Source: Bacteroidales bacterium UBA3623
Lineage (GTDB): Bacteria > Bacteroidota > Bacteroidia > Bacteroidales > UBA932
Assembly (NCBI GenBank): GCA_002373715.1
Contig: DFLI01000087.1
Location: 1-8,191 of the forward strand
Direction of reading: 5' to 3'
Length of the DNA: 8,191 bases
The notes beneath the pieces are model-generated. The model was given only the letters and a program-made list of their open reading frames with translations. It searched no databases and was not told the origin of the DNA. The position numbers and the translations under genes are program-made. Below are positions 1-5,151 of this stretch, one piece after another (the first letter of the stretch is position 1; each line of letters starts with the position of its first letter).

Positions 1-422
1 AGCTGCTCCTTCCACCAGTTCATCAGTTCCACCACCTTTTCCTGGGTGGAGATGTCAATCTTGTTGATGACCACCACCACGGGGCAGTCTACCTTGCGGA
101 GCTTCTCAATATACGCCTCGTTCTTGTCTCCCTTCTCCACGGTATCCGTCACATAGAGGATGATATCGGCATCTCCGATGGCGGTGTCCACAAAGGCCAG
201 CATGTTCTCCTGCAGCCGATAGTTGGGCTTCAGAATGCCGGGGGTGTCGGAGTACACTATTTGGTAGTCTTCTCCGCTCACGATGCCCATGATGCGGTGC
301 CGGGTGGTCTGGGCCTTGGCTGTCACTATGGACAGCTTTTCCCCCACCAGGGCGTTCATCAGCGTGGACTTACCCACATTGGGGTTGCCGATGATATTGA
401 CAAATCCTGCTCTGTGTGCCAT
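1..422 (-). CDS. era: GTPase Era, N-terminal part (3' end outside the window)
   Basis: Era is a GTP-binding protein that binds 16S rRNA and helps assemble the small ribosomal subunit. Only the first 140 codons of roughly 300 are visible, so the C-terminal KH RNA-binding domain lies off the left edge. The GTPase motifs are clear: the P-loop GNPNVGKST at residues 12-20, the switch I region QTTRHR at 38-43, DTPG at 59-62 and NKID at 120-123. The LKPNYRLQENM stretch after DTPG resembles Era rather than Der, and only one G domain begins here. The ATG at 422-420 overlaps the last base of the rluB stop codon (TAATG), which suggests translational coupling. It is the last visible gene of the exbB operon. 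Family assignment is firm; the unseen half is inferred. Confidence 0.95.
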   Translation of the reverse strand, partial: MAHRAGFVNIIGNPNVGKSTLMNALVGEKLSIVTAKAQTTRHRIMGIVSGEDYQIVYSDTPGILKPNYRLQENMLAFVDTAIGDADIILYVTDTVEKGDKNEAYIEKLRKVDCPVVVVINKIDISTQEKVVELMNWWKEQ

Positions 423-1660
423 TATACGTATGCTCCCATCTTGAGGATGTTCACTTCACCTTCCGTGAGGTAACGCCAGTCGCTCTTCTTGAGGCCCTTC
501 TTGGTGAGGCCGGCGAAGTACACGCGGTCCAGGGCGCGAACCTCGTAGCCCAGGCTCTCGAAGATGCGGCGTACGATGCGGTTTTTGCCGGAGTGGATCT
601 CAATGCCCAGCTGACGGTGATCGTGAGCGTCGATGAACTCCAGCTCATCGGCCGCTACGACGCCGTCGCTCAGCTCTATGCCTTCCAGAATCTTCTTCTG
701 GTCTTCCTCGGTGAGGGGGGCGTCCAGCACTACCTGGTAAATCTTCTTCTTGTTGTAGGACGGGTGGGTGAGGCGCTCGGCCATTTCTCCGTCATTGGTG
801 AACATAAGCACACCGGTGGTGTTCTTGTCCAGCCGGCCCACCGGGAATACGCGGGTAGGGCAGCCCTTCAGCAGGTCCATCACGGTTTTCTCTGCGTGGG
901 GGTCGCTGGCGGTGGTCACATAGCCCTTGGGCTTGTTCATCACAATGTACACCTTTTCTTCGCCCTTGAGGCGCTGTCCGTTGAAGCGGACGTCGTCTGT
1001 GAGCACATTCACTTTCACGCCCAGTTCGGTAACCACTTCTCCGTTCACGGTAACCACACCGCTCTGGATGAGGGTATCGGCTTCGCGGCGGGAGCACACA
1101 CCGGAATTGGCGATGAACTTGTTCAGACGTACCACCTCCTGAATCTCGGTGGGGGCGGTATCGTCGTCGCTGTAACGGCCGTTCACCTGGGGTTTGCGGG
1201 AAAGCATGGCTTTCATGCCTTCATCGGCCTGGCTGCGCTTGTTGAAAGGTTTGCGGGCACCGGGCTTGTTGCCAAAGGACGGCTTGCCGTAACCGCTGCG
1301 GCGGGGACGATCTCCGTAGCTGCTCTTCTCTCCGTAGGAGGGTTTGTCTCCGAAGGAACGTTCCGTGCGGGGACGGTCGCTGTGCGGTCTTTCACCATAG
1401 GGCCTGTCGGAATGCGGCCTGTCGCTGTGGGGGCGGCTGCCGTAGCTGCTGCGGTGCTCTCCGTCGGGCCGATGGGAATAGCCTCCCTCCTGGCGGGGAC
1501 CGCGGTTACCCTCTCTTTGCGGACGGCCTGCGCCATAAGCCCGGCGGGGGCGGTCCTCCGAGTCAAAGCTGCGGCTGGTGCTGTAATCTACTTTTTCTGC
1601 ATGGCCTTCAGTGGGCCGGCGTACGATGCGTTTTCTCGTACCTTTTTTGTTGTCTTCCAT
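422..1660 (-). CDS. rluB: 23S rRNA pseudouridine synthase, RluB/RsuA family, with a long basic N-terminal extension
   Basis: This enzyme converts a specific uridine in ribosomal RNA to pseudouridine. The 412-residue product has three parts. Residues 1-170 are a disordered extension rich in Arg, Gly, Ser, Tyr and Pro with imperfect five-residue repeats. Residues 178-235 are an S4 RNA-binding domain (RLNKFIANSGVCSRREAD). Residues 237-395 are the synthase domain, with GRLDKNTTG at 275-283 giving catalytic Asp278 and the RIVRRIFESLGY motif at 361-372. The typical E. coli enzyme lacks this extension, though Bacteroidota members often carry a basic one. The start follows the tonB stop by 27 bases, and the stop overlaps the era start by one base. 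RluB is the best call, but the S4/RsuA family also includes RluE, RluF and RsuA, and the target uridine cannot be read from sequence. Confidence 0.9.
   Translation of the reverse strand: MEDNKKGTRKRIVRRPTEGHAEKVDYSTSRSFDSEDRPRRAYGAGRPQREGNRGPRQEGGYSHRPDGEHRSSYGSRPHSDRPHSDRPYGERPHSDRPRTERSFGDKPSYGEKSSYGDRPRRSGYGKPSFGNKPGARKPFNKRSQADEGMKAMLSRKPQVNGRYSDDDTAPTEIQEVVRLNKFIANSGVCSRREADTLIQSGVVTVNGEVVTELGVKVNVLTDDVRFNGQRLKGEEKVYIVMNKPKGYVTTASDPHAEKTVMDLLKGCPTRVFPVGRLDKNTTGVLMFTNDGEMAERLTHPSYNKKKIYQVVLDAPLTEEDQKKILEGIELSDGVVAADELEFIDAHDHRQLGIEIHSGKNRIVRRIFESLGYEVRALDRVYFAGLTKKGLKKSDWRYLTEGEVNILKMGAYV
1301..1435 (-). repeat. In-gene repeat encoding RPHSD-like five-residue units of RluB
   Basis: Residues 76-120 of the RluB extension are built from degenerate units of about five residues: RPHSD, RPHSD, RPYGE, RPHSD, RPRTE, RSFGD, KPSYGE, KSSYGD, then RPRR. 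The pattern is a basic residue with Pro, an aromatic or His, Ser/Gly, then an acidic residue. The units differ at DNA level, so this is an old, diverged amplification rather than a fresh tandem duplication. The segment is likely unstructured and may contact RNA; that role is inferred. Confidence 0.75.
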
Positions 1661-1687
1661 AATACACTACTATTCGACTCACGTCGA

Positions 1688-2476
1688 TTACTTAAGTTTG
1701 AAAATATAAGTGATGGTTCCGGTTTGCAGGGCCGGAGCACTTGCACTCTGGTTGAAATGGGCCTTGAGGGCGGCGCTACGGGCGGCGTTCCAAAGGGTTT
1801 TGTCCGTTACCGTGGTGCCTTCTGCGCCCGGGATGGCTTCCGTCACGGTGCCATACTGGTCCACTTTTACTTGTACTACCACAATGCCTTCGGTTTGGGC
1901 ATTGTAGGCGGGTTTAGGGAGGGAACCCAGCACGCTGCGCCCCTTCACATGGGCGTTGGCACTGCCTTCCGTTTTGCCTTCGGGGGTGTTGCCGTCCGGC
2001 TGCCCGGCCTTGAAACCTTCACCGGCTTCCGTGGCGCTGTGGGGCGTGGTGGCATTGTCATCCTTCTTGGCCATGCCCGGGAACGAGGCCCGGGGGTCCA
2101 GCTTGGGTTCTTCGGGTTCCGGGGTGGGAACTTCCACGTCTCCGTGGGTGTCCGGAACGGTTTCCGGCGTGGTGTTGGGGCGGTCGTTCACATGGGGAGA
2201 CTCTGCCTTCTGCACCAGTTCCACGGCTTTGGTCAGGTCTACGGTCTCTGCCTGGGGCTGGGGACCCAAGCGGGTGGGCGTGGGCTTTTCGGGGGCCTGC
2301 TCCGCCTCAAACTCAATGAGGAGCGAAGTGCGCTCCGGCGGGGGAGGATCCAGGTAGGTGAGACCGCTGGTAAACAGCACTACCGCCAGCAAAGCGTGGA
2401 AAACCAACGTAAGCACAATACCGCTCACGTTGGCGTCCTTCTCTTTTTTGAGTCTGCTGCGCTGGTAGGGCTGCAT
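1688..2476 (-). CDS. tonB: Energy transducer TonB
   Basis: TonB spans the periplasm and passes energy from the ExbB-ExbD proton channel to outer-membrane receptors. The 262-residue protein begins with a short basic cytoplasmic stretch and one membrane segment at about 18-38 that contains His27, in a position resembling the conserved membrane histidine of E. coli TonB. A long Pro/Glu/Thr-rich linker follows at about 43-180 (DPPPPERTS, then PTPEPEEPKLDP). The C-terminal domain is at about 186-262, with LPKPAYNAQTEGIVVVQV, the VDQYGTVTEA strand-turn and a final ITYIFKLK. It starts 3 bases after exbD, matching a shared operon. TolA-like proteins have similar architecture, but the C-terminal domain and the ExbBD partners favour TonB. 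Confidence 0.9.
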   Translation of the reverse strand: MQPYQRSRLKKEKDANVSGIVLTLVFHALLAVVLFTSGLTYLDPPPPERTSLLIEFEAEQAPEKPTPTRLGPQPQAETVDLTKAVELVQKAESPHVNDRPNTTPETVPDTHGDVEVPTPEPEEPKLDPRASFPGMAKKDDNATTPHSATEAGEGFKAGQPDGNTPEGKTEGSANAHVKGRSVLGSLPKPAYNAQTEGIVVVQVKVDQYGTVTEAIPGAEGTTVTDKTLWNAARSAALKAHFNQSASAPALQTGTITYIFKLK

Positions 2477-2479
2477 AAC

Positions 2480-2890
2480 TTATTCAGGTTGGGTTGCCAG
2501 AATTACTTTGTAGTGATTCCGTTTGGCAATATTCATAATCTGTACCACCTCTCCCACAGGGACGCTCTGGTCGCTGAAGATGGAGAAGGTAGGGTCTTCT
2601 TCCGCGGAAAGGAGGCCGATGAGCTCGTCTTCCACCTGCTCGTAGCTCACAGGGTCCTGTGCCCCGTTCACGTGGTAGGTGTAGGTGTCATTGCCCCAGT
2701 CCTTGATGCTCACGCTCACGGTAGCCTTGGCGCTCACCTGGCCCGTGGATTTGGGCAGCAGGAGTTTGAGCGCGTTGGGGTTGATGAGCGTAGAGGTTAC
2801 CAGGAAGAAGATGAGCAGCAGGAACACGATGTCCGTCATGCTGGACACCGAGAACTGTGCATCTACTTTGGTGTTTCTCTTAAGCGCCAT
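2480..2890 (-). CDS. exbD: Biopolymer transport protein ExbD/TolR
   Basis: ExbD is the rotor-like partner of ExbB in the inner-membrane proton channel that energises TonB. The protein has 136 residues, the normal family length. A short basic N-terminus (MALKRNTKVD) is followed by SVSSMTDIVFLLLIFFLVTS, where Asp20 at the start of the single membrane helix (about 19-38) corresponds to the proton-carrying aspartate of ExbD and TolR. The remainder, about 42-136, is the periplasmic domain, including the family-typical LKLLLPKSTG segment after the helix. It sits 3 bases after exbB and 3 bases before tonB. Only one exbD copy is present here, whereas some Bacteroidota clusters carry two. Confidence 0.93.
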   Translation of the reverse strand: MALKRNTKVDAQFSVSSMTDIVFLLLIFFLVTSTLINPNALKLLLPKSTGQVSAKATVSVSIKDWGNDTYTYHVNGAQDPVSYEQVEDELIGLLSAEEDPTFSIFSDQSVPVGEVVQIMNIAKRNHYKVILATQPE

Positions 2891-2893
2891 AGC

Positions 2894-3616
2894 TTATTCC
2901 TCTTCTCCGGGTTCGTTCAGGACAATGTCAATGAACTCCATGGTGGAGCTTTCCATCTTGTATACCAGGTCGGAAATCTGGGAAGTGAGCCAGTTGTATC
3001 CGAAGTAGGCGATGATACCCACAATAAGACCACCTACGGTGGTGAGCATGGCGGTGTAAATACCGTCGCTCAGGAGGGTGATGTCAATGTTGTTGCCGGC
3101 CTTGGACATGTTGAAGAAAGCCTTCACCATACCCAGCACGGTGCCCAGGAATCCGATCATGGGAGCGCCGCCGGCGATGGAGGCCAGCAGGGGAAGACCC
3201 TTCTCCAGACGGGCCACCTCTACGTTACCGCAGTTCTCAATGGCGTTCTGGATGTCGGACATGGGGCGTCCCATGCGGTGGATACCGGTTTCTACCATAC
3301 GGGCCACGGGATTGTCGTACTTGCGGCAAAGGGTGATGGCGCTCTTGGTTTTGCCTTCGTTCATGTAGTCGCGGATGTCCTGCATGAAGTGGGGGTCAAT
3401 CTTGGAGGCGTTCTTAATCATCCACCATTTGCGGCCGATGAGATAGATGGCCAGGATGCTCAGGGCCAGCAGCACCCACATGAGGGGGCCGCCCATGTTG
3501 AACATGGACCAGAGGCTGGTGCTCATCTCGGTGGGCTGGACCGGCGTTTCCGCCGCCTGGTTAATCTCCTGTGCAAGGGCTTCCAGGCTGTCTGTTTGAA
3601 GAAGATGGAATAACAT
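2894..3616 (-). CDS. exbB: MotA/TolQ/ExbB proton channel protein
   Basis: ExbB forms the pentameric inner-membrane stator that conducts protons together with ExbD. The 240-residue product has three membrane segments: about 42-62 (PLMWVLLALSILAIYLIG), about 143-165 (with APMIGFLGTVLGMVKAF) and about 187-210 (with TTVGGLIVGIIAYFGYNW). A cytoplasmic domain lies between the first two. Thr159 in the GTV motif matches the conserved polar residue of the second helix. The position of the E. coli third-helix glutamate appears to hold Thr188. The ATG at 3616 lies about 50 bases after the inferred transcription start. A shorter start at Met31 would keep all three helices and cannot be excluded. It is the first gene of the minus-strand operon. 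Confidence 0.9.
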   Translation of the reverse strand: MLFHLLQTDSLEALAQEINQAAETPVQPTEMSTSLWSMFNMGGPLMWVLLALSILAIYLIGRKWWMIKNASKIDPHFMQDIRDYMNEGKTKSAITLCRKYDNPVARMVETGIHRMGRPMSDIQNAIENCGNVEVARLEKGLPLLASIAGGAPMIGFLGTVLGMVKAFFNMSKAGNNIDITLLSDGIYTAMLTTVGGLIVGIIAYFGYNWLTSQISDLVYKMESSTMEFIDIVLNEPGEEE

Positions 3617-3644
3617 ATAAGTTTGTTTTTTACAATATTCTAAC

Positions 3645-3672
3645 TAACCGGTATGCGGTTAACATACTAACC
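3645..3672. repeat. Cluster of short inverted repeats in the exbB leader
   Basis: On the plus strand TAACCG (3645-3650) is repeated inverted as CGGTTA (3656-3661), and the GGTTA inside the latter (3657-3661) is also the inverse of TAACC at 3668-3672. In addition GTATG (3651-3655) is the inverse of CATAC (3663-3667). The middle copy can pair with either flank, so the possible hairpins exclude each other. The cluster falls just after the inferred transcription start of exbB. It may be an operator or a leader structure; no function is proven. Confidence 0.5.
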
Positions 3673-3674
3673 TG

Positions 3675-3706
3675 CAAAGATACAAAAAAAGCCTATCTTC
3701 CACAAA
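3675..3706 (-). promoter_or_regulatory. Predicted Bacteroidota-type promoter for the exbB operon
   Basis: Read on the minus strand, TTTG (3706-3703) is followed after 20 bases by TATCTTTG (3682-3675). This fits the Bacteroidota primary sigma-factor consensus TTG-(about 20)-TAnnTTTG. Transcription would start near 3668, giving a leader of about 50 bases before the exbB ATG. It is the only clear promoter seen for the five-gene operon. Confidence 0.7.
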
Positions 3707-3728
3707 TAGAAATAATAACCCCCGGGCA

Positions 3729-3759
3729 TTGCGAAGAAAAGCAATAATGGTTACATTTG
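3729..3759 (+). promoter_or_regulatory. Predicted Bacteroidota-type promoter for the dipeptidase gene
   Basis: TTG at 3729-3731 is followed after 20 bases by TACATTTG at 3752-3759, matching the TTG-(about 20)-TAnnTTTG consensus. Transcription would begin around 3766, leaving a leader of about 25 bases before the ATG at 3790. The AGGAAGGA at 3761-3768 is too far from the start codon to act as a normal Shine-Dalgarno site. The upstream box is 22 bases from that of the divergent exbB promoter. Confidence 0.7.
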
Positions 3760-3789
3760 TAGGAAGGAACCATTTTAACGAAACACGGT

Positions 3790-5151
3790 ATGCAAAAGTA
3801 CATTCAGGACAACAGGGAGCGTTTTTATGAGGAACTTTTTTCGCTGCTGAGGATTCCGTCCGTCAGCGCAAAACCCGAACATAAGGCCGATATGAAAAAG
3901 TGTGCAGAGCGCCTGGTGGAACTGCTCCTGGAGGCGGGCGCAGACAATGCCGCCGTTTACGAAACGGCAGGGCATCCCGTGGTGTATGGATACAAGGATA
4001 TCGGCGCCCCGAAGACAGTCCTGGTGTACGGGCACTACGACGTGCAGCCGCCGGAGCCGCTGGAGAAGTGGAGAACAGACCCTTTCGAGCCCGTCATTGC
4101 CAAGGACCCCGCTACCGGGGAAGAGGCCATCTACGCCCGTGGCGCCAACGATGATAAGGGGCAGCTGTTCATGCACTTGAAGGCCTTCGAACATGAGGTT
4201 CGCTCAGGACTTCTTCACCATAACGTGAAGTTCATCTTTGAAGGGGAGGAGGAGATTGGAAGCCCGTCTCTCCCGGCCTGGGTAGAGTCCCATAAGGAGC
4301 TGCTCAAGGCCGATGTCATCCTGGTCTCGGACACCACGATGATCTCCGACAAAGTGCCCTCTATCAACTGCGGTATGAGAGGCCTTGCATACCTGGAGGT
4401 TAAGGTGACAGGCCCCAACAAGGACCTTCATTCCGGCCATTACGGAGGCGCTGTTGCCAATCCTATTAACGTTCTGTGTGAGATGATTGCCTCCCTGCAC
4501 GACGACAAGGGCCGGGTAACCGTTCCGGGCTTCTACGACAGGGTAGTGGAGCTTTCGAAAGAGGACAGGGCCATGCTGGCCCGGGCTCCGTTTGACCTGA
4601 AGGAGTACAAGGAGTTCCTGGATATTGAGGATATTCGCGGAGAGGAAGGCTATACCACCATGGAGCGTACGGGTATCCGTCCCTGCCTGGATGTCTGTGG
4701 CATCTGGGGCGGCTATACCGGAACGGGCGCAAAAACCGTCCTTCCTTCCACGGCGCACGCAAAGATTTCCATGAGACTGGTACCCAACCAGCGCTCCGCA
4801 GAGATAACGAAGCTTTTCGAAAAGCATTTCAAAGCTATTGCCCCTAAGTGCGTGAAGGTTGAAGTAACGCCTTGCGAAGGTGGTGACGGCTTTCTTATTC
4901 CCATCACCTCGGAGGCCTACAAGGCCGCATCACGCGCCATGAAAGAGGTCTACGGAATTGAACCCGTGCCCTCCCGTGGAGGCGGCTCCATAGCCATTTT
5001 GGCCGATATGCAGACCATCCTGGGAACAGACCCGCTCCTGATGGGCTTCGGCCTGGAGAGGGACACCATCCATTCGCCCAACGAAAGCTACCTGATCCGT
5101 CAGCTGGAGGCCGGGATGAAGTCACTGGCCCTGTTCTATAAGTATTACTAG
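3790..5151 (+). CDS. M20-family metallo-dipeptidase (CNDP-like)
   Basis: This is a zinc-dependent dipeptidase of the carnosinase-like M20 group, expected to split short peptides in the cytoplasm; no signal peptide is visible. It has 453 residues, a full family length. Expected metal and catalytic residues are present: His82 and Asp84 in GHYDVQP, bridging Asp121 in RGANDDKG, catalytic Glu154 and ligand Glu155 in EGEEEIGS, Asp181 in SDTTM and His428 in TIHSPNES. The lid/dimerisation domain, roughly 190-370, carries DLHSGHYGG with His214, which in relatives contributes to the neighbouring subunit's active site. SRGGGSI at 395-401 is the usual substrate-carboxylate loop. The ATG at 3790 lies just after a good promoter. 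It is a single-gene unit facing the bat operon. Substrate specificity cannot be told. Confidence 0.92.
   Translation: MQKYIQDNRERFYEELFSLLRIPSVSAKPEHKADMKKCAERLVELLLEAGADNAAVYETAGHPVVYGYKDIGAPKTVLVYGHYDVQPPEPLEKWRTDPFEPVIAKDPATGEEAIYARGANDDKGQLFMHLKAFEHEVRSGLLHHNVKFIFEGEEEIGSPSLPAWVESHKELLKADVILVSDTTMISDKVPSINCGMRGLAYLEVKVTGPNKDLHSGHYGGAVANPINVLCEMIASLHDDKGRVTVPGFYDRVVELSKEDRAMLARAPFDLKEYKEFLDIEDIRGEEGYTTMERTGIRPCLDVCGIWGGYTGTGAKTVLPSTAHAKISMRLVPNQRSAEITKLFEKHFKAIAPKCVKVEVTPCEGGDGFLIPITSEAYKAASRAMKEVYGIEPVPSRGGGSIAILADMQTILGTDPLLMGFGLERDTIHSPNESYLIRQLEAGMKSLALFYKYY
5148..5151. other. Shared CTAG palindrome holding the stop codons of two convergent genes
   Basis: The dipeptidase gene ends with TAG at 5149-5151, and the BatD-BatE gene on the opposite strand ends with TAG at 5150-5148. 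The four-base palindrome CTAG therefore serves both stops, and the genes overlap by four bases. No intergenic terminator can exist here; any terminator must lie inside the opposing coding sequence. Confidence 0.95.

Noticed and set aside
1..422. Possible Der (EngA) instead of Era
   Set aside because: The switch and post-DTPG sequence (LKPNYRLQENM) and the QTTRHR motif match Era, and rluB-era adjacency fits. The visible part alone cannot show the KH domain, but Der is less likely.
416..3613. A 1065-codon open frame on the plus strand opposite rluB, tonB, exbD and exbB
   Set aside because: It is an antisense shadow. The four minus-strand genes share one phase because their spacers (27, 3 and 3 bases) are multiples of three, and this frame is codon-aligned with them, so a stop arises only where the genes use TTA, CTA or TCA, which they avoid. 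The translation has no recognisable domains, and the opposite strand encodes four complete known proteins.
3729..3743. TTGC...GCAA hairpin as a terminator or operator
   Set aside because: The stem is only four base pairs, has no following T-run and overlaps the predicted upstream promoter box, so chance is the simplest explanation.
3761..3768. AGGAAGGA as a Shine-Dalgarno site for the dipeptidase
   Set aside because: It ends 21 bases before the ATG, too far for normal pairing, and Bacteroidota genes generally do not rely on such sites.
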